Shown here in pieces: positions 34,750-47,578 of a stretch of 64,000 nt of DNA. The translations under genes were made by a program, and so were the position numbers. The stretch comes from Azolla caroliniana (Eukaryota > Polypodiophyta): positions 372,001 to 436,000 of the forward strand of contig JBHGNT010000016.1 of NCBI GenBank assembly GCA_043228905.1. Direction: 5' to 3'. How positions within the stretch are numbered: the first letter of the stretch is position 1; the number at the start of each line of letters is the position of its first letter. Below the pieces are notes generated by a model. The model worked only from the letters and a program-made list of their open reading frames with translations, was not told the origin of the DNA and searched no databases.

Positions 34750-37420
34750 GTTTGAACACAAAAATCCGATATCACACGAGCTAGGTATGAACATTTTAAT
34801 TTACTAACGCGCTCTTCTCTACTACCTCCTCAAATTTGCTAATTTCTTCATTTGTGTTGACCTGAGTTTCAAAATCTTGATTTTTTAATTCCATATGACA
34901 GCTAGCGTTGTTAGCTTCGCTTCGCATGTTTGAACAAAGAAATCCGATATCACAAGAGCCAGGTATGAACATTTTAATTTACTAACGCGCTCTTCTCCAC
35001 TACCTCTTCAATTTTGCTAATTTCTTCATATCTCTCGAGCTGAGTTTCAAAATCTTGATATTTTAATTCCATATCAGAGCTAGTGCTGTTAGCTTCGATT
35101 CGCATGTTTCAACATAGAAATCCGATATCACACGAGCCAGGTATGAACATTTTAATTTACCTACTAGCTCTTGTCAACTCCCTCCTAGAATTTGCTAATT
35201 TCTTCATGTGTGTCGACCTAAGTTTCAAAACTTGATTTTTTAATTCCATATCACAGCTAGCGTTGTTAGCTTCGATTCCCATGTTTGAACACAGAAATCA
35301 GATATCACTCGAGCCTGGTATGAACATTTTAATTTACTAACGTGCTCTTTTCCACTACCGCCTCAAATTTGCTAATTTCTTCATGTCTCTCGACCTGAGT
35401 TTCAAAATCTTGATTTCTCAATTCCATATCAGAGCTAGCGTTCTTAGCTTTGATTCTTATGTTTGAACACAAAAATCCGATATCACACGAGCCAGGTATG
35501 AACATTTTAATTTACTGACTAGCTCTTCTCAACTCCCTCCTCAAATTTCTTAATTTCTTCATGTCTCTCGACCTGAGTTTCAAAATCTTGATTTTTTAAT
35601 TCCATAACAGAGCTAGCGCTGTTAGCTTCGATTCACATGTTTGAACACAAAAATCTGATATCACACGAACCACGTATGAACATTTTAATTTACCTACTAG
35701 CGCTTGTCAACTCCCTCTTCAAATTTACTAATTTCTTCATGTCTCTCGACCTGAGTTTCAAAATCTTGATTTTTCAATTTCATATTAGTGCTAGCGTTGT
35801 TAGCTTCGATTCGCATGTTTGAACACAAAAATCCGATATCACACGAGCCACGTATGAACATTTTAATATAACCTACTAGCTCTTGTCAACTCCCTCCTAA
35901 AATTTGCTAATTTCTTCATGTCTCTCGACCTGAGTTTCAAAATCTTGATTTTTTAATTCCATATCAGAGCTAGCGTTGTTAGCTTCGATTCGCATGTTTG
36001 AACATAAAAATCCGATATCCTACGAGCCAGGTATGAACCTTTTAATTTACCTACTAGCGCTTGTCAACTCCCTCCGCAAATTAGCTAATTTCTTCATGTC
36101 TCTCGACCTGAAATTCAAAATCTGGATTTTTCAACTCCTTAACAGAGCTAACGTTGTTAGCTTCGATTCGCATGTTTGAACACAAAAATCCGATATCACA
36201 TGAGCCACGGATGAACATTTTAATTTACTAACGCGCTCTTCTCCACTACCTCCTCAAATTTGCTAATTTCTTCATGTCTCACGACCTGAATTTCAAAATC
36301 TTGATTTTTTAAATCCATATCTGAGCTAGCGTTGTTAGCTTCGATTCGCATGTTTGAACACAAAAATCCGATATCACACGAGCCACGGATGAACATTTTA
36401 ATTTACTAACGCGCTCTTCTCCACTACCTCCTCAAATTTGCTAATTTCTTCATGTCTCTCGACCTATGTTTCAAAATCTTGATTTTTTAATTCCATATCA
36501 GAGCAAGCGTTGTTAGCTTCGATTCCCATGTTTGAATACAAAAATACGATATCACACGAGCCACATATGAACATTTTAATTTACCTACTAGCTCTTGTCA
36601 ACTCCCACCTGAAATTTGCTAATTTCTTCACGTCTCTCGACCTGACTTTCAAAATCTTGACTTTTTAATTCCATATTAGAGCTAGCGTTGTTAGCTTTGA
36701 TTCTTATGTTTGAACACAGCAATCCGATATCACACGAGCCAGGTATGAACATTTTAATTTACCTACTAGCTCTTGTCAACTCCCTACTCAAATTTGTTAA
36801 TTTCTTCATGTCTCTCGACCTGAGTTTCAAAATCTTGATTTTTGAATTCCATATTAGAGCTAGCGTTGTTAGCTTCGATTCACATGTTTTAACATAAAAA
36901 TCCGATATCATACGAGCCAGGTATGAACCTTTTAATTTACCTACTAACGCTTGTTAACTCCCTCCTCAAATTTGCTAATTTCTTCATATCTCTCGACCTG
37001 AAGCTTCAAAATCTTGATTTTTTAATTCCATAACATAGCTAGCGCTGTTAGCTTCGATTCACATGTTTGAACACAAAAATCCGATATCACACGAGCCACG
37101 GATGAACATTTTAATTTACCTACTAGCGCTTGTCAACTCCCTCCTCAAATTTGCTAATTTCTTCATGTCTCTCGACCTGAGTTTCAAAATCTTGATTTTT
37201 TAATTCCATATCAGAGCTAGCGCTGTTAGCTTCGATTCACATGTTTGAACACAAAAATCCGATATCACACGAGCCTGGTATGAACATTTTAATTTACTAA
37301 CGCGCTCTTCTCCACTACGTCCTCAAATTTACTAATTTCTTCATGTCTCTCTACCTGAGTTTCAAAATGTTTATTTTTTATATGTATATTAGAGCTAGCG
37401 TTGGTAGCTTCGATTCGCAT
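34750..37420 (+). repeat. 15-mer HOR unit U2 (2671 bp)
   Basis: Same fifteen monomers as U1. It carries the C form of the m4 marker ('gatttctcaatt' at 35417) and a private T at 34858 ('tttgtgttgac'). Its counterpart one super-period on, U7, also has the C form. Confidence 0.94.
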
Positions 37421-40091
37421 GTTTGAACACAAAAATCCGATATCACACGAGCTAGGTATGAACATTTTAATTTACTAACGCGCTCTTCTCTACTACCTCG
37501 TCAAATTTGCTAATTTCTTCATTTGTGTCGACCTGAGTTTCAAAATCTTGATTTTTTAATTCCATATGACAGCTAGCGTTGTTAGCTTCGCTTCGCATGT
37601 TTGAACAAAGAAATCCGATATCACAAGAGCCAGGTATGAACATTTTAATTTACTAACGCGCTCTTCTCCACTACCTCTTCAATTTTGCTAATTTCTTCAT
37701 ATCTCTCGAGCTGAGTTTCAAAATCTTGATATTTTAATTCCATATCAGAGCTAGTGCTGTTAGCTTCGATTCGCATGTTTCAACATAGAAATCCGATATC
37801 ACACGAGCCAGGTATGAACATTTTAATTTACCTACTAGCTCTTGTCAACTCCCTCCTAGAATTTGCTAATTTCTTCATGTGTGTCGACCTAAGTTTCAAA
37901 ACTTGATTTTTTAATTCCATATCACAGCTAGCGTTGTTAGCTTCGATTCCCATGTTTGAACACAGAAATCAGATATCACTCGAGCCTGGTATGAACATTT
38001 TAATTTACTAACGTGCTCTTTTCCACTACCGCCTCAAATTTGCTAATTTCTTCATGTCTCTCGACCTGAGTTTCAAAATCTTGATTTTTCAATTCCATAT
38101 CAGAGCTAGCGTTCTTAGCTTTGATTCTTATGTTTGAACACAAAAATCCGATATCACACGAGCCAGGTATGAACATTTTAATTTACTGACTAGCTCTTCT
38201 CAACTCCCTCCTCAAATTTCTTAATTTCTTCATGTCTCTCGACCTGAGTTTCAAAATCTTGATTTTTTAATTCCATAACAGAGCTAGCGCTGTTAGCTTC
38301 GATTCACATGTTTGAACACAAAAATCTGATATCACACGAACCACGTATGAACATTTTAATTTACCTACTAGCGCTTGTCAACTCCCTCTTCAAATTTACT
38401 AATTTCTTCATGTCTCTCGACCTGAGTTTCAAAATCTTGATTTTTCAATTTCATATTAGTGCTAGCGTTGTTAGCTTCGATTCGCATGTTTGAACACAAA
38501 AATCCGATATCACACGAGCCACGTATGAACATTTTAATATAACCTACTAGCTCTTGTCAACTCCCTCCTAAAATTTGCTAATTTCTTCATGTCTCTCGAC
38601 CTGAGTTTCAAAATCTTGATTTTTTAATTCCATATCAGAGCTAGCGTTGTTAGCTTCGATTCGCATGTTTGAACATAAAAATCCGATATCCTACGAGCCA
38701 GGTATGAACCTTTTAATTTACCTACTAGCGCTTGTCAACTCCCTCCGCAAATTAGCTAATTTCTTCATGTCTCTCGACCTGAAATTCAAAATCTGGATTT
38801 TTCAACTCCTTAACAGAGCTAACGTTGTTAGCTTCGATTCGCATGTTTGAACACAAAAATCCGATATCACATGAGCCACGGATGAACATTTTAATTTACT
38901 AACGCGCTCTTCTCCACTACCTCCTCAAATTTGCTAATTTCTTCATGTCTCACGACCTGAATTTCAAAATCTTGATTTTTTAAATCCATATCTGAGCTAG
39001 CGTTGTTAGCTTCGATTCGCATGTTTGAACACAAAAATCCGATATCACACGAGCCACGGATGAACATTTTAATTTACTAACGCGCTCTTCTCCACTACCT
39101 CCTCAAATTTGCTAATTTCTTCATGTCTCTCGACCTATGTTTCAAAATCTTGATTTTTTAATTCCATATCAGAGCAAGCGTTGTTAGCTTCGATTCCCAT
39201 GTTTGAATACAAAAATACGATATCACACGAGCCACATATGAACATTTTAATTTACCTACTAGCTCTTGTCAACTCCCACCTGAAATTTGCTAATTTCTTC
39301 ACGTCTCTCGACCTGACTTTCAAAATCTTGACTTTTTAATTCCATATTAGAGCTAGCGTTGTTAGCTTTGATTCTTATGTTTGAACACAGCAATCCGATA
39401 TCACACGAGCCAGGTATGAACATTTTAATTTACCTACTAGCTCTTGTCAACTCCCTACTCAAATTTGTTAATTTCTTCATGTCTCTCGACCTGAGTTTCA
39501 AAATCTTGATTTTTGAATTCCATATTAGAGCTAGCGTTGTTAGCTTCGATTCACATGTTTTAACATAAAAATCCGATATCATACGAGCCAGGTATGAACC
39601 TTTTAATTTACCTACTAACGCTTGTTAACTCCCTCCTCAAATTTGCTAATTTCTTCATATCTCTCGACCTGAAGCTTCAAAATCTTGATTTTTTAATTCC
39701 ATAACATAGCTAGCGCTGTTAGCTTCGATTCACATGTTTGAACACAAAAATCCGATATCACACGAGCCACGGATGAACATTTTAATTTACCTACTAGCGC
39801 TTGTCAACTCCCTCCTCAAATTTGCTAATTTCTTCATGTCTCTCGACCTGAGTTTCAAAATCTTGATTTTTTAATTCCATATCAGAGCTAGCGCTGTTAG
39901 CTTCGATTCACATGTTTGAACACAAAAATCCGATATCACACGAGCCTGGTATGAACATTTTAATTTACTAACGCGCTCTTCTCCACTACGTCCTCAAATT
40001 TACTAATTTCTTCATGTCTCTCTACCTGAGTTTCAAAATGTTTATTTTTTATATGTATATTAGAGCTAGCGTTGGTAGCTTCGATTCGCAT
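37421..40091 (+). repeat. 15-mer HOR unit U3 (2671 bp)
   Basis: Same order. It carries 'ctacctcgtcaaat' in m1 (G at 37500), shared only with U8 at 50329, exactly 12,829 bp away. The m4 marker is T. Confidence 0.94.
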
Positions 40092-42762
40092 GTTTGAACA
40101 CAAAAATCCGATATCACACGAGCTAGGTATGAACATTTTAATTTACTAACGCGCTCTTCTCTACTACCTCCTCAAATTTGCTAATTTCTTCATTTGTGTC
40201 GACCTGAGTTTCAAAATCTTGATTTTTTAATTCCATATGACAGCTAGCGTTGTTAGCTTCGCTTCGCATGTTTGAACAAAGAAATCCGATATCACAAGAG
40301 CCAGGTATGAACATTTTAATTTACTAACGCGCTCTTCTCCACTACCTCTTCAATTTTGCTAATTTCTTCATATCTCTCGAGCTGAGTTTCAAAATCTTGA
40401 TATTTTAATTCCATATCAGAGCTAGTGCTGTTAGCTTCGATTCGCATGTTTCAACATAGAAATCCGATATCACACGAGCCAGGTATGAACATTTTAATTT
40501 ACCTACTAGCTCTTGTCAACTCCCTCCTAGAATTTGCTAATTTCTTCATGTGTGTCGACCTAAGTTTCAAAACTTGATTTTTTAATTCCATATCACAGCT
40601 AGCGTTGTTAGCTTCGATTCCCATGTTTGAACACAGAAATCAGATATCACTCGAGCCTGGTATGAACATTTTAATTTACTAACGTGCTCTTTTCCACTAC
40701 CGCCTCAAATTTGCTAATTTCTTCATGTCTCTCGACCTGAGTTTCAAAATCTTGATTTCTCAATTCCATATCAGAGCTAGCGTTCTTAGCTTTGATTCTT
40801 ATGTTTGAACACAAAAATCCGATATCACACGAGCCAGGTATGAACATTTTAATTTACTGACTAGCTCTTCTCAACTCCCTCCTCAAATTTCTTAATTTCT
40901 TCATGTCTCTCGACCTGAGTTTCAAAATCTTGATTTTTTAATTCCATAACAGAGCTAGCGCTGTTAGCTTCGATTCACATGTTTGAACACAAAAATCTGA
41001 TATCACACGAACCACGTATGAACATTTTAATTTACCTACTAGCGCTTGTCAACTCCCTCTTCAAATTTACTAATTTCTTCATGTCTCTCGACCTGAGTTT
41101 CAAAATCTTGATTTTTCAATTTCATATTAGTGCTAGCGTTGTTAGCTTCGATTCGCATGTTTGAACACAAAAATCCGATATCACACGAGCCACGTATGAA
41201 CATTTTAATATAACCTACTAGCTCTTGTCAACTCCCTCCTAAAATTTGCTAATTTCTTCATGTCTCTCGACCTGAGTTTCAAAATCTTGATTTTTTAATT
41301 CCATATCAGAGCTAGCGTTGTTAGCTTCGATTCGCATGTTTGAACATAAAAATCCGATATCCTACGAGCCAGGTATGAACCTTTTAATTTACCTACTAGC
41401 GCTTGTCAACTCCCTCCGCAAATTAGCTAATTTCTTCATGTCTCTCGACCTGAGTTTCAAAATTTTGATTTTTTAAAACCATATCAGAGCTAGCGTTGCT
41501 AGCTTCGATTCGCATGTTTGAACACAAAAATCCGATATCACATGAGCCACGGATGAACATTTTAATTTACTAACGCGCTCTTCTCCACTACCTCCTCAAA
41601 TTTGCTAATTTCTTCATGTCTCACGACCTGAATTTCAAAATCTTGATTTTTTAAATCCATATCTGAGCTAGCGTTGTTAGCTTCGATTCGCATGTTTGAA
41701 CACAAAAATCCGATATCACACGAGCCACGGATGAACATTTTAATTTACTAACGCGCTCTTCTCCACTACCTCCTCAAATTTGCTAATTTCTTCATGTCTC
41801 TCGACCTATGTTTCAAAATCTTGATTTTTTAATTCCATATCAGAGCAAGCGTTGTTAGCTTCGATTCCCATGTTTGAATACAAAAATACGATATCACACG
41901 AGCCACATATGAACATTTTAATTTACCTACTAGCTCTTGTCAACTCCCACCTGAAATTTGCTAATTTCTTCACGTCTCTCGACCTGACTTTCAAAATCTT
42001 GACTTTTTAATTCCATATTAGAGCTAGCGTTGTTAGCTTTGATTCTTATGTTTGAACACAGCAATCCGATATCACACGAGCCAGGTATGAACATTTTAAT
42101 TTACCTACTAGCTCTTGTCAACTCCCTACTCAAATTTGTTAATTTCTTCATGTCTCTCGACCTGAGTTTCAAAATCTTGATTTTTGAATTCCATATTAGA
42201 GCTAGCGTTGTTAGCTTCGATTCACATGTTTTAACATAAAAATCCGATATCATACGAGCCAGGTATGAACCTTTTAATTTACCTACTAACGCTTGTTAAC
42301 TCCCTCCTCAAATTTGCTAATTTCTTCATATCTCTCGACCTGAAGCTTCAAAATCTTGATTTTTTAATTCCATAACATAGCTAGCGCTGTTAGCTTCGAT
42401 TCACATGTTTGAACACAAAAATCCGATATCACACGAGCCACGGATGAACATTTTAATTTACCTACTAGCGCTTGTCAACTCCCTCCTCAAATTTGCTAAT
42501 TTCTTCATGTCTCTCGACCTGAGTTTCAAAATCTTGATTTTTTAATTCCATATCAGAGCTAGCGCTGTTAGCTTCGATTCACATGTTTGAACACAAAAAT
42601 CCGATATCACACGAGCCTGGTATGAACATTTTAATTTACTAACGCGCTCTTCTCCACTACGTCCTCAAATTTACTAATTTCTTCATGTCTCTCTACCTGA
42701 GTTTCAAAATGTTGATTTTTTATATGTATATTAGAGCTAGCGTTGGTAGCTTCGATTCGCAT
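40092..42762 (+). repeat. 15-mer HOR unit U4 (2671 bp), variant m8
   Basis: Full length, but m8 (41338) ends with 'caaaattttgatt', 'ttaaaacc' and 'gcgttgctagc', so its tail resembles m8' of the short unit and of the left-half module rather than the usual 'ggatttttcaactcc' tail. The m4 marker is C (40759). m15 has 'aatgttgatt' (G at 42714), a form otherwise seen in the last monomer of the short units. Confidence 0.92.
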
Positions 42763-44157
42763 GTTTGAACACAAAAATCCGATATCACACGAGCTAGGTA
42801 TGAACATTTTAATTTACTAACGCGCTCTTCTCTACTACCTCCTCAAATTTGCTAATTTCTTCATTTGTGTCGACCTGAGTTTCAAAATCTTGATTTTTTA
42901 ATTCCATATGACAGCTAGCGTTGTTAGCTTCGCTTCGCATGTTTGAACAAAGAAATCCGATATCACAAGAGCCAGGTATGAACATTTTAATTTACTAACG
43001 CGCTCTTCTCCACTACCTCTTCAATTTTGCTAATTTCTTCATATCTCTCGAGCTGAGTTTCAAAATCTTGATATTTTAATTCCATATCAGAGCTAGTGCT
43101 GTTAGCTTCGATTCGCATGTTTCAACATAGAAATCCGATATCACACGAGCCAGGTATGAACATTTTAATTTACCTACTAGCTCTTGTCAACTCCCTCCTA
43201 GAATTTGCTAATTTCTTCATGTGTGTCGACCTAAGTTTCAAAACTTGATTTTTTAATTCCATATCACAGCTAGCGTTGTTAGCTTCGATTCCCATGTTTG
43301 AACACAGAAATCAGATATCACTCGAGCCTGGTATGAACATTTTAATTTACTAACGTGCTCTTTTCCACTACCGCCTCAAATTTGCTAATTTCTTCATGTC
43401 TCTCGACCTGAGTTTCAAAATCTTGATTTTTCAATTCCATATCAGAGCTAGCGTTCTTAGCTTTGATTCTTATGTTTGAACACAAAAATCCGATATCACA
43501 CGAGCCAGGTATGAACATTTTAATTTACTGACTAGCTCTTCTCAACTCCCTCCTCAAATTTCTTAATTTCTTCATGTCTCTCGACCTGAGTTTCAAAATC
43601 TTGATTTTTTAATTCCATAACAGAGCTAGCGCTGTTAGCTTCGATTCACATGTTTGAACACAAAAATCTGATATCACACGAACCACGTATGAACATTTTA
43701 ATTTACCTACTAGCGCTTGTCAACTCCCTCTTCAAATTTACTAATTTCTTCATGTCTCTCGACCTGAGTTTCAAAATCTTGATTTTTCAATTTCATATTA
43801 GTGCTAGCGTTGTTAGCTTCGATTCGCATGTTTGAACACAAAAATCCGATATCACACGAGCCACGTATGAACATTTTAATATAACCTACTAGCTCTTGTC
43901 AACTCCCTCCTAAAATTTGCTAATTTCTTCATGTCTCTCGACCTGAGTTTCAAAATCTTGATTTTTTAATTCCATATCAGAGCTAGCGTTGTTAGCTTCG
44001 ATTCGCATGTTTGAACATAAAAATCCGATATCCTACGAGCCAGGTATGAACCTTTTAATTTACCTACTAGCGCTTGTCAACTCCCTCCGCAAATTAGCTA
44101 ATTTCTTCATGTCTCTCGACCTGAGTTTCAAAATTTTGATTTTTTAATACCATTTCA

Positions 44158-44176
44158 GAGCTAGCGTTGCTAGCTC
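44158..44176. repeat. Extended 8-bp-stem inverted repeat in U5
   Basis: One further base pairs here because 'gctagcttcg' became 'gctagctccg', giving 'gagctagc', 'gtt', 'gctagctc'. The counterpart in U10 is at 56987-57005. These two are the most symmetric copies of the monomer dyad I found. Confidence 0.83.
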
Positions 44177-44364
44177 CGATTCGCATGTTTGAACATAAAA
44201 ATCCGATATCACACGAGCCTGGTATGAACATTTTAATTTACTAACGCGCTCTTCTCCACTACGTCCTCAAATTTACTAATTTCTTCATGTCTCTCGACCT
44301 GAGTTTCAAAATCTTGATTTTTTATATGTATATTAGAGCTACCGTTGTTAGCTTCGATTCGCAT

Positions 44365-44551
44365 GTTTGAACACAAAAATCCGATATCACACGAACCACG
44401 TATGAACATTTTAATTTACCTACTAGCGCTTATCAACTCCCTCCTCAAATTTGCTAATTTCTTCATGTCTCTCGACCTGAGTTTCAAAATCTTGATTTTT
44501 CAATTCCATATTAGTGCTATCAGAGCTAGCGTTGTTAGCTCTGATTCGCAT
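44365..44551 (+). repeat. 187-bp chimeric monomer x10 in short unit U5
   Basis: Nine extra bases lie at about 44511-44527, reading 'ttagtgctatcagagct'. This looks like the end of an m6-type monomer ('attagtgct') joined to the same place in another type ('atcagagct'), so one short segment is present twice. An identical junction is in U10 at 57340-57356 (monomer 57194-57380). It is the only monomer class longer than 179 bp that I found. Confidence 0.9.
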
Positions 44552-44907
44552 GTTTGAACATAAAAATCCGATATCATACGAGCCAGGTATGAACCTCTTA
44601 ATTTACCTACTAGCGCTTGTCAACTCCCTCCTTAAATTTGCTAATTTCTTCATGTCTCTCGACCTGAGTTTCAAAATCTTGATTTTTTAATACCATATCA
44701 GAGCTAGCGTTGCTAGCTTCGATTCGCATGTTTGAACACAAAAATCCGATATCACACGAGCCTGGTATGAACATTTTAATTTACTAACGCGCTCTTCTCC
44801 ACTACGTCCTCAAATTTACTAATTTCTTCATGTCTCTCTACCTGAGTTTCAAAATGTTGATTTTTTATATGTATATTAGAGCTAGCGTTGGTAGCTTCGA
44901 TTCGCAT

Positions 44908-47578
44908 GTTTGAACACAAAAATCCGATATCACACGAGCTAGGTATGAACATTTTAATTTACTAACGCGCTCTTCTCTACTACCTCCTCAAATTTGCTAA
45001 TTTCTTCATTTGTGTCGACCTGAGTTTCAAAATCTTGATTTTTTAATTCCATATGACAGCTAGCGTTGTTAGCTTCGCTTCGCATGTTTGAACAAAGAAA
45101 TCCGATATCACAAGAGCCAGGTATGAACATTTTAATTTACTAACGCGCTCTTCTCCACTACCTCTTCAATTTTGCTAATTTCTTCATATCTCTCGAGCTG
45201 AGTTTCAAAATCTTGATATTTTAATTCCATATCAGAGCTAGTGCTGTTAGCTTCGATTCGCATGTTTCAACATAGAAATCCGATATCACACGAGCCAGGT
45301 ATGAACATTTTAATTTACCTACTAGCTCTTGTCAACTCCCTCCTAGAATTTGCTAATTTCTTCATGTGTGTCGACCTAAGTTTCAAAACTTGATTTTTTA
45401 ATTCCATATCACAGCTAGCGTTGTTAGCTTCGATTCCCATGTTTGAACACAGAAATCAGATATCACTCGAGCCTGGTATGAACATTTTAATTTACTAACG
45501 TGCTCTTTTCCACTACCGCCTCAAATTTGCTAATTTCTTCATGTCTCTCGACCTGAGTTTCAAAATCTTGATTTTTCAATTCCATATCAGAGCTAGCGTT
45601 CTTAGCTTTGATTCTTATGTTTGAACACAAAAATCCGATATCACACGAGCCAGGTATGAACATTTTAATTTACTGACTAGCTCTTCTCAACTCCCTCCTC
45701 AAATTTCTTAATTTCTTCATGTCTCTCGACCTGAGTTTCAAAATCTTGATTTTTTAATTCCATAACAGAGCTAGCGCTGTTAGCTTCGATTCACATGTTT
45801 GAACACAAAAATCTGATATCACACGAACCACGTATGAACATTTTAATTTACCTACTAGCGCTTGTCAACTCCCTCTTCAAATTTACTAATTTCTTCATGT
45901 CTCTCGACCTGAGTTTCAAAATCTTGATTTTTCAATTTCATATTAGTGCTAGCGTTGTTAGCTTCGATTCGCATGTTTGAACACAAAAATCCGATATCAC
46001 ACGAGCCACGTATGAACATTTTAATATAACCTACTAGCTCTTGTCAACTCCCTCCTAAAATTTGCTAATTTCTTCATGTCTCTCGACCTGAGTTTCAAAA
46101 TCTTGATTTTTTAATTCCATATCAGAGCTAGCGTTGTTAGCTTCGATTCGCATGTTTGAACATAAAAATCCGATATCCTACGAGCCAGGTATGAACCTTT
46201 TAATTTACCTACTAGCGCTTGTCAACTCCCTCCGCAAATTAGCTAATTTCTTCATGTCTCTCGACCTGAAATTCAAAATCTGGATTTTTCAACTCCTTAA
46301 CAGAGCTAACGTTGTTAGCTTCGATTCGCATGTTTGAACACAAAAATCCGATATCACATGAGCCACGGATGAACATTTTAATTTACTAACGCGCTCTTCT
46401 CCACTACCTCCTCAAATTTGCTAATTTCTTCATGTCTCACGACCTGAATTTCAAAATCTTGATTTTTTAAATCCATATCTGAGCTAGCGTTGTTAGCTTC
46501 GATTCGCATGTTTGAACACAAAAATCCGATATCACACGAGCCACGGATGAACATTTTAATTTACTAACGCGCTCTTCTCCACTACCTCCTCAAATTTGCT
46601 AATTTCTTCATGTCTCTCGACCTATGTTTCAAAATCTTGATTTTTTAATTCCATATCAGAGCAAGCGTTGTTAGCTTCGATTCCCATGTTTGAATACAAA
46701 AATACGATATCACACGAGCCACATATGAACATTTTAATTTACCTACTAGCTCTTGTCAACTCCCACCTGAAATTTGCTAATTTCTTCACGTCTCTCGACC
46801 TGACTTTCAAAATCTTGACTTTTTAATTCCATATTAGAGCTAGCGTTGTTAGCTTTGATTCTTATGTTTGAACACAGCAATCCGATATCACACGAGCCAG
46901 GTATGAACATTTTAATTTACCTACTAGCTCTTGTCAACTCCCTACTCAAATTTGTTAATTTCTTCATGTCTCTCGACCTGAGTTTCAAAATCTTGATTTT
47001 TGAATTCCATATTAGAGCTAGCGTTGTTAGCTTCGATTCACATGTTTTAACATAAAAATCCGATATCATACGAGCCAGGTATGAACCTTTTAATTTACCT
47101 ACTAACGCTTGTTAACTCCCTCCTCAAATTTGCTAATTTCTTCATATCTCTCGACCTGAAGCTTCAAAATCTTGATTTTTTAATTCCATAACATAGCTAG
47201 CGCTGTTAGCTTCGATTCACATGTTTGAACACAAAAATCCGATATCACACGAGCCACGGATGAACATTTTAATTTACCTACTAGCGCTTGTCAACTCCCT
47301 CCTCAAATTTGCTAATTTCTTCATGTCTCTCGACCTGAGTTTCAAAATCTTGATTTTTTAATTCCATATCAGAGCTAGCGCTGTTAGCTTCGATTCACAT
47401 GTTTGAACACAAAAATCCGATATCACACGAGCCTGGTATGAACATTTTAATTTACTAACGCGCTCTTCTCCACTACGTCCTCAAATTTACTAATTTCTTC
47501 ATGTCTCTCTACCTGAGTTTCAAAATGTTTATTTTTTATATGTATATTAGAGCTAGCGTTGGTAGCTTCGATTCGCAT
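44908..47578 (+). repeat. 15-mer HOR unit U6 (2671 bp)
   Basis: Standard order with standard m8 and the T form of the m4 marker (45575). It is the first unit of the second super-period and the counterpart of U1, without U1's private base near 32568. Confidence 0.94.

Larger units (their letters stand above)
32079..44907 (+). repeat. Super-HOR copy 1 (12,829 bp, U1-U5)
   Basis: Four 2671-bp units and one 2145-bp unit, 72 monomers. The period is seen in the spacing of the short units (42763 and 55592), of the variant-m8 units (41338 and 54167) and of the m1 G marker (37500 and 50329). It does not extend upstream of 32079: the preceding monomers are m9-m15, which the short unit lacks. Confidence 0.9.
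42763..44907 (+). repeat. Short HOR unit U5 (12 monomers, 2145 bp)
   Basis: m1-m7 are standard. Then follow m8' (44009), x9 (44187), a 187-bp x10 (44365), x11 (44552) and an m15-like monomer (44730); m9-m14 are missing. Twelve 178-bp units, minus 1 in m3, plus 1 in m7 and plus 9 in x10, give 2145. m8' and x9 resemble the same types in the left-half 12-monomer module. Confidence 0.93.
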
